A stretch of 64,000 nucleotides of DNA from Siderastrea radians (lineage: Eukaryota; Cnidaria; Anthozoa; Scleractinia; Rhizangiidae): contig CAXHKT010000166.1 of assembly GCA_964017195.1 (NCBI GenBank), forward strand, positions 234,062 through 298,061, written 5' to 3'. Within the stretch, counting starts at the first letter, position 1. Every line of letters begins with the position of its first letter. The translations under genes were made by a program, and so were the position numbers. Of the stretch, positions 1-8,216 are shown one piece after another. The notes below the pieces were generated by a model. That model was given only the letters and a program-made list of their open reading frames with translations. It was not told where the DNA came from and ran no database searches.

Positions 1-479
1 CAAACACTTTTTGCATTCATGTGGCTTTGCTTTGTAGTGAAGAGAGTTCTCTGATTCAGTTACTTTCAATTTAGTGACCCTTGTGCAGGTATTGAACGCC
101 CGCTGTTTTAACCTGATAAAGTTGATGGATTTAGATCGGTATTTATGATCTCCCACCTGATGGAAATGTTTATCCCATCAAGTTTTTTGGGAAATGTGCA
201 TTTGACGCAGTGCTGATTGACTTGCTTCAAATTTGAATAGGAACTCTGGCAATGATTTGGTAGTCCAGGAACTCGCTCTGTCCACACATCGTAAACGATG
301 TTTCTTTAGCCTTAGCATCAATTGCTTTTACAAACGTGAGTGCATCTTCTTCATAACTGTAGTTGACTACCACCATGGACGGACAACAAAAAGATAACGT
401 TTGTTTTTTGTTAAAGGAATAAATATGACAATACTATAATAGATATAAAATAAATAAATTAAATTACATACTTAGTGAA
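1..479. other. Left flank, no supported gene
   Basis: AT-rich flank with no convincing reading frame. On the minus strand near 1-60 a short stretch ends in KPHECKKCL, which resembles a C2H2 zinc-finger linker, but it runs off the window and has no supporting repeats, so no gene is called. Confidence 0.4.
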
Positions 480-484
480 AAACG

Positions 485-682
485 TATGAAGCATTTACAA
501 TAATACTTAGCACATCTTTACAAATATGAAGAAACAACTGAAGAAAACAAGCGAATATATAAATCGATAAATAAATGCCTAGCAAAAGAAAATCCCAACG
601 TGGGACAAAGGTCTTTCAATTATTAACATTTCCAATAAATTTGTTGCGGATCAGAGGTTCCCATTTGATCTTGAAATGTTTT
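485..682 (-). repeat. Interspersed repeat, copy A
   Basis: Read on the minus strand this segment matches plus-strand 31197-31471. Shared blocks include CATTTCAAGAT, GGGAACCTCTGATCC and TTTGTAAAGATGTGC, in the same order. The copies differ by substitutions and a longer internal spacer in copy B. Family unknown. Copy B interrupts a MULE transposase relic, so this is probably a mobile, non-coding element. Confidence 0.6.
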
Positions 683-689
683 AGATGAC

Positions 690-1283
690 CATTTCTTGCG
701 GCAATATCTTTCTCAATGCGTGCTTTTTCATGTCACCATAAGTTTCTACAGTCTCAAACTCCTCGTACATTTATGGTGTCTTATCTTACACGAAAAAAAT
801 CATGGGCTTTTTTGCCAGGTTGCTTTATGGGAATGTGTCCACCGATGCAGGCAAACGCTTGGAAGTTGGTCCATTTCTTCTTCTGTTGTTGGTAATGAAA
901 TATACCTGGGCCCTAGTTCCCGAGTAATCAATACACACACCTTGCACAACACAACAGATAAAGTACACACTGCCTCATCAAATGTATTAGCAGTCATTCG
1001 AAGAGACCCTTCATCTTTCAAGAGAGGAGGAGATGAGAGAAAGCACTGATCTACGATTAAGACTGAGCTTCCTCTCGAATTCATGGTCAGTAGCCTCAGG
1101 ATGATATTGCAGACAAATGATTAGGTGAAATCTGTGAAGAATGGTTTTCGCTGAAACCGATGTGTATACCATTGTCAGTGTCCAATAATTCAGCAACAAA
1201 AATTTGATCAGGAAAATCATATAAATTGTCTTTACAAATGGATGCGTTGAATGGCAATTTAGGGGTTGGCAACGAGTTTGCAA
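690..1283 (-). pseudogene. Decayed PIF/Harbinger-type transposase fragment
   Basis: Minus-strand frames read SLRMTANTFDEAV and then ELGPRYISLPTTEEE (about 1050-880), followed in another frame by ACIGGHIPIKQP (about 860-820). These resemble, in the correct order, the region before the DDE core of PIF/Harbinger nucleases: an RMT..FDE segment, an L.P.Y...PTTEEE segment, and the CIGA.DG.H.PI.. block. The catalytic Asp of the last block appears lost (GGH where DGxH is expected). Frames change between blocks and stops follow, so this is a relic. Family assignment rests on short motifs only. Confidence 0.45.
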
Positions 1284-2276
1284 TCGACCAAAATGTGGTT
1301 CCTCCTACATGGGCCTGCTAGCAGTCGGTTCATTGCTGGGAAGTTCACCACTAGAATAAATTACAACCTTCAACGTTGTTTGCAAACCATTTGGCGTGTT
1401 TCCTCTGTATTCTCCTCCAGCAGCGGTTTCAGGCAAAAGAAGCAATATCGTACTAGGTGGTGATCAGACTTCCATCGTTGGCAAGACATGCCATCTTTGC
1501 GGATCATGGAAGAATCCAAACAACAATTTTGCGTACGGTGAGCGAGTGAAGATGAATGAACGAAAGTACAGTTTGAAACCTGATCCTAAATCACTCTCCC
1601 ACTCCCCATTAAACTTCATTAATATTTAATTCCATTTAACCAACTCTACCCTGCTTAGGAAACTTCCTATGCTGCAAGGCAAGGCAAACTTTCTTTTCAA
1701 CCACGTGAACCTCAGTCCACATGAACTGAACTTATAAAATAGAAGGACCTTTAAATCTTGTTGACGTTTCACGGAACTTTAAGCCAGCAGCATGATGGAC
1801 GGATCTTTTGAATGAAAAGTGGTTCTTCACTAAACCAGCAGCCCTTTCCTCCTTAGCACGAATTTCCATGAACAGATTTGAGATGGTCTATAGGACTGAG
1901 TATTTGTTTGTAAAATCTGTGGATGTTTATAAGTTGTATCTTGCACCGTTAACTGCTATTATTATGCACTGCTTTTCCTACCTCAATTTTTTCCACAAGC
2001 ACACTGCTAATTGCCGCTGGCACTATTTTCATTACTTCATTCCTACAGACAAGTATTCATGTACACTGTGTGTAGAAGTGATGTTATTTTGCAAACATTT
2101 GCTCAAAAAACTGATGAGAATGAGATTTAAAAGAAATTTCCAAAGAATGAATGGTACAGTACATGCTGTCCCAATAGACGTCTTGTCTGCACGTAAAAAT
2201 TGCAGAGGTGTTATATCCACTGGTAGATGACTCAACATGATACCCACCTTGAGCTGTTTAGAAAGATAAGGTGTGG
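1284..2276. other. No gene seen
   Basis: About 1 kb of AT-rich flank with only short, compositionally random open frames. I see no motif, repeat or RNA gene here. Confidence 0.4.
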
Positions 2277-2727
2277 CAAATGGTTCTCAAATACTGACTG
2301 TGTTTCTACAGTAATTAAACTTGCCATTACAGCAACAGTAGCATTAGCATTTTCACGGTGTAAAAAGTACAAGACCAAAGCAGGAGAGAGGTTATCTCAG
2401 AGATTGCCCCATAGCACAGCGTAGCTAATGCCCTTTTGCATGCGGGAATACTGGGGGTAGTAGAGGACTTTGCCATGCAGATTGATTCATAATGCCTTCA
2501 GCAAATGGTTCTCAAATACTGACTGTGTTTCTACAGTAATTAAACTTGCCATTACAGCAACAGTAGCATTGGCATTTTCACGGTGTAAAAAGTACAAGAC
2601 CAAAGCAGGAGAGAGGTTATCTCAGAGATTGCCCCATAGCACAGCGTAGCTAATGCCCTTTTGCATGCGGGAATACTGGGGGGTAGTAGAGGACTTTGCC
2701 ATGCAGATTGATTCATAATGCCTTCAG
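2277..2727 (+). repeat. Tandem duplication, about 225 bp x 2
   Basis: A unit beginning AAATGGTTCTCAAATACTG and ending ATAATGCCTTCAGC occurs at 2277-2501 and again at 2502-2727. The copies are almost identical: one substitution noticed (AGCATTAGC versus AGCATTGGC) and one extra G in a G-run in the second. The near identity implies a young duplication or an assembly artefact. No function is visible. Confidence 0.85.
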
Positions 2728-3174
2728 CCAGATGGGGATGGGATCTCTGAGTTCTTCACACAGACGAATTCGTAGACTTTCCTGGAGAGTATGCTTTGTG
2801 ACTTTTTTTGCCACCTCGCATTCTGCTACACTGTTATGTTTTGGAGTCTGTTGGGGGAACAAACACACAAAATTCTTCAACACATCAGTACAGATGAGAG
2901 GCAACACGTGTCCACACAAACAGACTTAGGCCTTCAGTGCGAGATTACAACATTCCATGGATGGAGGTTTGATTCAACGACAGCAAGGAACTAAATAAAG
3001 CGAGGAAGACATATAATGAGCCACATGCCCAAAGACGAAAAACTCAACGGCAAATACTATAATCAACTTGCAATTCTGTGTGGCCTTTGACGAGAAAGAG
3101 CAATAAACTCGCATGGGACATACGATGCTCACAGCCAACAAAAAGTCTGGCCCCAAATGTTTGGCCCGAGGTAT
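2728..3174. other. No gene seen up to Polinton 1
   Basis: Flank directly outside Polinton 1. Short open frames exist on both strands but none shows a recognisable motif. Confidence 0.4.
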
Positions 3175-3180
3175 CACGTG
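3175..3180. repeat. Target-site duplication CACGTG, left copy
   Basis: CACGTG directly precedes the AG that opens Polinton 1, and an identical CACGTG follows its terminal CT at 22233-22238. Polintons make 6-bp target duplications and have AG...CT ends, so the fit is exact. The hexamer is itself a palindrome (an E-box). One caveat follows: a palindromic flank could also be read as part of the inverted repeat. Confidence 0.85.
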
Positions 3181-3256
3181 AGTAGTTATAGAGTTGGGGG
3201 TACGAAAGCATTTTTGTTAAAAATGCTTTCTTACCAATCCCAACTCTGTAACTACT
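3181..3256. repeat. Left terminal hairpin-forming dyad
   Basis: The outermost 76 bases are an imperfect inverted repeat of themselves. AGTAGTTATAGAGTTGGG at the tip pairs with CCCAACTCTGTAACTACT, and CGAAAGCATTTTT pairs with AAAAATGCTTTC across a short GTT loop. The mirror copy is at 22157-22232. Such tips could fold on single strands during protein-primed replication or integration. The fold is directly visible; the role is inferred. Confidence 0.85.
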
Positions 3257-3981
3257 TTTGCCCATCAGATGGAAATCATTTTTTGGTAAACTATATGTAT
3301 TTTTATTTTATGGAAATCCATATGTTGGTAAGGAGCCGAGCAGGCTCGGGAAGTCGTCACTGAAAGTGACGAGTGAGGCTCCTTCCAACCAAGAGTGGGT
3401 AGAGACGTAGTCTCGTAGGGCGCTCTTGGTATAATGGCACCTAATGTATTTTCCATCACATGGCTCCATCACGGCAATAGAATCCTCGGCATGACAAAGT
3501 ATTTGATTGGCTTGCGTAGCAAGACGGTCAAAGACGAAGTCACGGGGATGGAGGATTCGTAATTGCAAAGGAACCTAGGTGGGAAGAGCTCGAATAGCTC
3601 GAAGAGCTTGAAGAGCGATGGGTTCCTTATTATGTGAAGGTATTATGTGATGGTATTATTTTATGGCAAACTATATGTTTTTTATTTTTTGGAGTGCTTT
3701 TGTTCGAGATCATGTTTCATGCAAAAACGTCTCTACCATCCTCTGGCGTCATGATTTGACCACTTTGAGCTTGTTATATAACACGAGCGCAATTAATAGG
3801 ATTTGGATCCTACGCATTTTTTCATCACGTGACTCCAAACTATTCTCGGAAAGCAGGAAGTTTTTCTCAGAAACAAGTCTTGGCATGTCTGAACAGGAAA
3901 TGACTCAGCTATTTCCCAAGGTCATGATAGTCGTATGATCTCTATTGACCAATTAAAAACGTACCCATAAATTACTTTTTC

Positions 3982-4033
3982 TGATAAAAATATCAGAAGT
4001 TGCTCCAGTTTGATAAAAATATCAGAAGTTGCT
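3982..4033. promoter_or_regulatory. Repeated dyad CTGATAAAAATATCAG in left TIR
   Basis: A 23-base block, TGATAAAAATATCAG plus AAGTTGCT, occurs twice with a 29-base period, just upstream of the TIR-borne start codon at 4060. The core is an inverted repeat (TGATA....TATCA). This looks like a binding site for a regulator or replication protein. Confidence 0.45.
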
Positions 4034-4059
4034 TCCTGTTGACGAAAGATACCTCAACG

Positions 4060-4359
4060 ATGCCTCTCAGTCTTGACGAAGCTACGAAAAGATATGAGAG
4101 TTATTCTCAAAATATCCAAGATTCAATTCTTATTATGGAATCATTCATGGGGAGCCATGAATCAATTTCTTTTGATTTACCTCAAGTTATCAGCAACTTA
4201 GAGAGCATCGACACCCACACTGAGGAGAAAAATGTGACAGCCCAAATTAAAGTTCTTGAGGAGTATCAGAGAATGCTTGTTATGGAGAGGAAAAGAACGC
4301 ATTTTCACATCGCGTGGATGATACAACGGGAAGTCTTTCTCGGAATACAGGAAGTTTGA
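4060..4359 (+). pseudogene. Truncated left copy of TIR-borne gene
   Basis: Starts MPLSLDEATKRYESYSQ and matches the right-end gene (20850-21353) over its first 79 or so codons. At the TIR edge (4297) the sequence changes and the frame runs on for about 20 unrelated codons to a stop. Only the 5' part of the gene lies inside the inverted repeat, so this copy is a by-product of TIR extent. It may still be transcribed, because its upstream region is identical to that of the complete copy. The product is unknown. Confidence 0.6.
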
Positions 4360-4395
4360 ATCATATAAAAATATAATATCATATAATAGTATAGA

Positions 4396-4971
4396 ATGTA
4401 TTGTAACTCAGATATTCACGATTACCTGAAAGAATCAGAAGTTGTTTGTCCTTTTTGTGACCAAAAATTGGAAGATTCTAATGAAAAACCACAAGATCGT
4501 TTAGTGAAATATTATTCATGCTGTGATAATCAGTATATTATTAACGACGATGGGATGTTAGCATGTTTAAGTTGTGGTGTAGTACAAGGATATAATTATG
4601 TGAAAGAATATGTTAATTTTTATGAAAATATACATAGATTTATAAGAAAATCTGTTTATCATCGAGAGTACCACATTAACAACATATTACTCAATATAGA
4701 AGAAAAATATAACATTGAAATATCAAACTGTCAGAAACAAAAAATTGATGCTATATATGTTGAGATAGGTAAGGTTCTTAATGAAGTTAATGGAACTAGG
4801 AAAAGAATGATTAGCGTTAATTTTATTATGAGAAAGATATTCAAGATGATGGGAATACCTTACAAAAATATTCCAATTAGCAAATCTAAAAAAACATTGG
4901 CCTTTTACGATCGGTATTGGGTAAGTATTATGTCTCTTATTGGTTGTAAAATAAAATCTATTATTAGATGA
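4396..4971 (+). CDS. VLTF3-like viral late transcription factor
   Basis: A 191-residue protein. An N-terminal zinc-ribbon-like set has CPFC at 18-21, CC at 42-43 and CLSC at 57-60 (followed by GVVQGY, as in TFIIB-type ribbons). After it come FIRKSVYHREYHINNIL (82-98), a helical NFIMRKIFKMMG segment (about 142-154) and SKSKKTLAFYDRYW. This order resembles the poxvirus/giant-virus late transcription factor 3 family, also present in virophages and Polinton-like viruses. Such proteins direct transcription of late genes by a viral or captured polymerase. It sits alone on the plus strand at the left end and overlaps the convergent membrane-protein gene by 8 bases. The late-type promoters on structural genes fit this role. 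Assignment is by motif order, not by search. Confidence 0.62.
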   Translation: MYCNSDIHDYLKESEVVCPFCDQKLEDSNEKPQDRLVKYYSCCDNQYIINDDGMLACLSCGVVQGYNYVKEYVNFYENIHRFIRKSVYHREYHINNILLNIEEKYNIEISNCQKQKIDAIYVEIGKVLNEVNGTRKRMISVNFIMRKIFKMMGIPYKNIPISKSKKTLAFYDRYWVSIMSLIGCKIKSIIR

Positions 4972-5449
4972 ATACCTTATTATATTTCTTTTCAAATTTG
5001 TCAGGTAAAGGACACATTTCAATGATTATTTCATCAAGAACTTTGACATGATCAAGAAATTCTTTTTCATTATACTCCAGTCCTCTCATAAAGGATCGTA
5101 AATGAGTTAAAACCTTTTCATACGTAGTGTACGCGAATTTACACATCTCGATCTTTCTTTTGTAATTTTTGACCTCTGAATATGTTTTTAGTATAAGCCC
5201 TGCGCCTGATATTGATCCAAGTACAGCGGGGTTTAACGTCACACCACCAGCCACAGTCCCAGTTACTATCAATACAACAGATCCAATGTTACATGCCATA
5301 TTCTTTTTCTTGAAGCTTTTAAATGACTCTTTGTGGAGCCAGTATTGCTTATGGTAGAATTTGTACAATGCTTTCAACTCAGATATTTGATCTTCTGTTA
5401 AATTTTCTGAAACATGGTTCCAATTGAATATTCTTTTACGTCTATCCAT
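4964..5449 (-). CDS. Membrane protein, unknown function
   Basis: A 161-residue protein, basic at the N-terminus (MDRRKRIFNWNHV). It has a predicted amphipathic helix at 18-48 and a strongly hydrophobic stretch from about 54 to 87 (GSVVLIVTGTVAGGV and a following LGSISGAGLIL), long enough for one or two membrane passes. The C-terminal half is charged and helical. It starts after ACCATATAATATAT with no TCTAA signal nearby. It ends 8 bases inside the convergent VLTF3-like gene. I do not recognise the family. A role in virion membrane or host-membrane disruption is possible but unsupported. Confidence 0.6.
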   Translation of the reverse strand: MDRRKRIFNWNHVSENLTEDQISELKALYKFYHKQYWLHKESFKSFKKKNMACNIGSVVLIVTGTVAGGVTLNPAVLGSISGAGLILKTYSEVKNYKRKIEMCKFAYTTYEKVLTHLRSFMRGLEYNEKEFLDHVKVLDEIIIEMCPLPDKFEKKYNKVFI

Positions 5450-5591
5450 ATATATTATATGGTTACATTTTTTCTTTTTTGAACGATTTCTTAATACTGA
5501 TGTATAATTTTCTGATGTTTCGAACTATTTTTTCTATATTCTCAATAATTTGGTTGATTAAAGTTGATATTTTCATATTATATTGTTTAGA

Positions 5592-5666
5592 TTATTCATT
5601 ATGTTTTTCATCGGAAACCTCAACGCTTATTTCTTTTGGGATAATATATTCTAAAAAGTATCCCAT
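5592..5666 (-). other. Possible very small ORF in leftward block
   Basis: A 24-codon frame starting MGYFLEYIIPKEISVEV, with protein-like composition, continues open upstream without a start to about 5700 (GYPSDWS). It lies between the fibre-like gene and the membrane-protein gene. It could be a micro-gene or the remnant of a longer one. The rest of 5450-5719 shows only T-rich sequence. Confidence 0.2.
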
Positions 5667-5719
5667 GCTCCAATCAGATGGATATCCTGCATTGTGCTAT
5701 ATTATAAATGTAAAAATAT

Positions 5720-7435
5720 TCATGGCACTCTATATTTAACCAACATTAAGAATTTTTGATTAATTAAATTTCGAGAATGTAATTGCACCATTAAAAGACC
5801 ATTTGGTAGTTCTAAATTTATATCTATTGTTTGTTTTTGAGTTGATTGTTTTGAAGTGAAAAGTTTCGCAGAGCCACTTTTAAATATTTTTAAAGGAATA
5901 CGTGGAAATGGAGCTCTGGTTTTTCTATATAATACTGTTATACTTAATATATAGCTTTTTTCTGGAAGGAGTACATTAGAATTGCCATTTAATGAAAAAA
6001 ATGTTTCACCATTTTTCGTATTTAAACTCCCATTTATATAATGAAGGGTACCGCCCAAATTGTGTCCGTTTAAAGACAAATCTGTTTGCATTACCATTTT
6101 ACCATTTTCTACAACGTACGCCGTATCATACACATCCGAGTCTACATTACTCTGTGATCCTTTGACTCCATATACAATCAAATAACCAACTCCTTGAGTG
6201 GAGCTACTTGCAGTGCCCTGACAATGCATGTCAATGTAAATGTATTCGGGAGGAGTTATGCTCCACTTATGTAAGTGAACAATCGATCTACTGTAATTAA
6301 CAAACAGCTTAGTTGATTGTTGACCAATATTTAGTGAAGTGGAAACGACACTCACTGACAAATTTGTTGTGCTTGGAGGGAAAAATTCAATAGCCAAAGT
6401 GTACTCGCCTTCTGGAAGTTTGAACATGTTAAAGCCAATGCGAGAAGAATACTCATTTTGAGCGTCTTTCCCCATTTTAAATTTATAAGCTTTTTTGTTG
6501 ACATTGTGGAGGGAACCAGAAAAGTCAACAATGCCATCAACTATTATGTTGTTTTCACTTGAAGATTCATCGGCATTTTCCATGAGATACCTGAAAACGT
6601 CTTTCTTATTGGTTGAGCTGGTGATGTGAGACTCCTTGATTTTTGTGTCAAAGTAAGTTTTCAGCCCTACAGTCACATCACCTTTGGCGGTGTGTACCTT
6701 ACTGCTGACATAGCCGACATTAGCTGCTGATTTTATGTCTTTGTCATCGGTGTTCAAGTTGATTATTGTTTTTTCATTTAAATTCAAGTTTCCAGTCATA
6801 TTGTTGGTGCCATCAACTTTGAGAAACTTTTTTTGTGTCATGTCATCAATTCTGTTGTTAACAAACTCGACACATGCGGCGTCTCTTTGGTTTGATGGAA
6901 GATCAAGATTGGTAATTGATTTATTTTTCATATCAATATCAGCTCCTTTATCCAGTTTTTTTTCAAGCTGATTTTCGACATATTTTTTATTTGTTGCATG
7001 ATCTGCCTGTGTGGGGTCTTTCACATTGAAAATTGTATTATTATTCATATCAATATTTGCTTCCATTTGACCTCCTTCCTTCTTTGACAAGAATATCTCC
7101 CTTTGTGTTTCATAATTGATAACCTTGTTGAGATCACCATGAACTGGATAATTGTCTTTTGGGACAACGAGTGACCCTGTCATCGTATCACCAGATATTG
7201 CAACAAATTTAGATGTATCCACACTTGGAATCTTGGCTATCTCTGAATCAAGATAAGATTTTGTAACCACGTCATTATTATTAGTTCCCTGTTTTACATT
7301 AACCAGTTTTTTGTTTTGCATATCATAATCATTATTAGCATCTAATTTAAATCCAATACCAGGTAAACCTCTTGCACCTATCTTACCTAGTACTTGAGAA
7401 TCATCATGATTAAGGATACCGTTAGTATAACTCAT
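5720..7435 (-). CDS. Fibre-like virion attachment protein
   Basis: A 571-residue protein with a repetitive N-terminal half. Four units near residues 38-66, 129-157, 168-196 and 218-247 share the pattern DM.N..I.NV..(P/T)....A..KYV...(L/I), and MTG turns stand at 85 and 213. This pattern is typical of phage tail-fibre and viral fibre shafts, which form elongated trimers. Residues 20-27 (GARGLPGI) look collagen-like. From about 285 onward the repeats stop, and a beta-rich, Ser/Thr/Asn-rich head follows that could bind a receptor. Its start is marked by a late-type promoter overlapping the end of the ATPase gene. The family is inferred from architecture. Alternative: a minor spike not involved in attachment. 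Confidence 0.6.
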   Translation of the reverse strand: MSYTNGILNHDDSQVLGKIGARGLPGIGFKLDANNDYDMQNKKLVNVKQGTNNNDVVTKSYLDSEIAKIPSVDTSKFVAISGDTMTGSLVVPKDNYPVHGDLNKVINYETQREIFLSKKEGGQMEANIDMNNNTIFNVKDPTQADHATNKKYVENQLEKKLDKGADIDMKNKSITNLDLPSNQRDAACVEFVNNRIDDMTQKKFLKVDGTNNMTGNLNLNEKTIINLNTDDKDIKSAANVGYVSSKVHTAKGDVTVGLKTYFDTKIKESHITSSTNKKDVFRYLMENADESSSENNIIVDGIVDFSGSLHNVNKKAYKFKMGKDAQNEYSSRIGFNMFKLPEGEYTLAIEFFPPSTTNLSVSVVSTSLNIGQQSTKLFVNYSRSIVHLHKWSITPPEYIYIDMHCQGTASSSTQGVGYLIVYGVKGSQSNVDSDVYDTAYVVENGKMVMQTDLSLNGHNLGGTLHYINGSLNTKNGETFFSLNGNSNVLLPEKSYILSITVLYRKTRAPFPRIPLKIFKSGSAKLFTSKQSTQKQTIDINLELPNGLLMVQLHSRNLINQKFLMLVKYRVP

Positions 7436-7451
7436 ATATTAATGGTTTAGA
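7433..7451 (-). promoter_or_regulatory. Late-type promoter of fibre gene
   Basis: On the minus strand, TCTAAACCATTAATAT is followed directly by the ATG. TCTAA includes the stop codon (ATC TAA) of the ATPase gene, so the signal overlaps the upstream gene. It shows the same TCTAA-to-start layout as the capsid genes. Confidence 0.55.
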
Positions 7452-8088
7452 TTCTTTCATCGAAATTTCGGGCTACCTTTTTTTCGACCTTATCAACATA
7501 CAGAAAACTATATGGATCCTTAGTGGCCTTTTGGTAATCCTCTTTGTTAACACCCAATTCTCTACAAATCATCGATTGCTCGTTTATAGAAGGAAAATCA
7601 AAAACACAAAAATGTGAACTATTCAGTCTTATTGTTTTATCAGTTCCGTAATAGCTTTGACTTAAATATATACAACAGCAATTTTTGTTTCTAGAATTGG
7701 TAAAGTAGTCACGTATCCGTTCGTCATTTTTCTTACCTGTATTCAAATAGTCATCAAATATGATTAATTTTTGGTTTTCATCAGACAAATCTGTGAGAGG
7801 GATGATTTCATCGTTACTTGCTTCTATCACGTCATAACCGACCTCTTTTGATATTGGTTCAAGAGATTTCAACAGATGCTTATATTTGCTTTGTTGGAGA
7901 TTTCGAGCATAAAGGTATATCTTATCAAAATAGAGAAGCCTATATATCATATCAAGCAAAAGGTTAGCCTTGCCACCACCAGAGGGAGCACAAATAAGCA
8001 TCCTGAAACATCGGTTTGGCATGAAACTCTTTAATTGAACAAAATCGTTGTTTTCATCATCTTGAATGTCGTAATTTTGAATCTTCAC
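7447..8088 (-). CDS. FtsK/A32-like packaging ATPase
   Basis: A 213-residue P-loop ATPase of the kind that pumps DNA into capsids of Polintons, virophages and large DNA viruses. Walker A is CAPSGGGKANLL (33-44) and Walker B is KLIIFDD (107-113). A downstream IYLSQSYYG segment matches the sensor/Gln region of the family. Length is normal for Polinton ATPases. Position 41, normally Ser or Thr after the Walker Lys and needed to hold magnesium, is Ala here (codon GCT), which may weaken or abolish activity. It is the first gene of the leftward block and shares a 128-base divergent promoter with the rightward capsid block. Confidence 0.85.
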   Translation of the reverse strand: MKIQNYDIQDDENNDFVQLKSFMPNRCFRMLICAPSGGGKANLLLDMIYRLLYFDKIYLYARNLQQSKYKHLLKSLEPISKEVGYDVIEASNDEIIPLTDLSDENQKLIIFDDYLNTGKKNDERIRDYFTNSRNKNCCCIYLSQSYYGTDKTIRLNSSHFCVFDFPSINEQSMICRELGVNKEDYQKATKDPYSFLYVDKVEKKVARNFDERI

Positions 8089-8112
8089 ATGATACTATGT
8101 TATACAATTTTA

Positions 8113-8147
8113 TCGCATGGCGACACGCTATGCGACACGCTATGCGA
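8113..8147. promoter_or_regulatory. Three iterated 10-bp sites in divergent promoter
   Basis: TCGCATGGCG (8113-8122), CGCTATGCGA (8126-8135) and CGCTATGCGA (8138-8147) lie between the two divergent gene blocks. The last two are direct repeats; the first is their reverse complement with one change. This GC-rich island in an AT-rich element looks like an iterated binding site for a regulator or replication factor. Confidence 0.5.
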
Positions 8148-8216
8148 GCGTTTTTATATATGATAACCCTAATTTTTCCGAACAAAATACGAAATTTTAT
8201 GTAAACAAATGATATA

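Larger units (their letters stand above)
3181..4297 (+). repeat. Polinton 1 left terminal inverted repeat
   Basis: Reverse complement of 21116-22232 with no length difference. I found two mismatches, at 3807 (A versus C on the same strand sense) and 3859 (A versus C). Identity breaks after AAAAGAA at 4297. Besides the terminal hairpin it contains short dyads (for example GCCGAGCAGGCTCGG near 3336-3350), GAGCTCGAA/GAGCTTGAA iterations around 3586-3615, and the start of a protein-coding gene. Confidence 0.95.

Noticed and set aside
1..60. C2H2 zinc-finger gene at the left edge
   Set aside because: Only one linker-like phrase (KPHECKKC) with no second finger; it runs off the window.
2277..2727. 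CRISPR-like or satellite array
   Set aside because: Only two copies of a 225-bp unit, no spacers, eukaryotic context.
3308..3938. Open frames in both TIRs (about 86 and 91 codons, mirrored at 21475-22105)
   Set aside because: They are duplicated only because they lie in the TIR, have no motif or leader signal, and overlap clustered dyads. Open by chance or non-coding structure.
5479..5739. Plus-strand 86-codon frame between the leftward genes
   Set aside because: Hydrophobic run produced by T-rich DNA, antisense to the leftward block, with no start signal.
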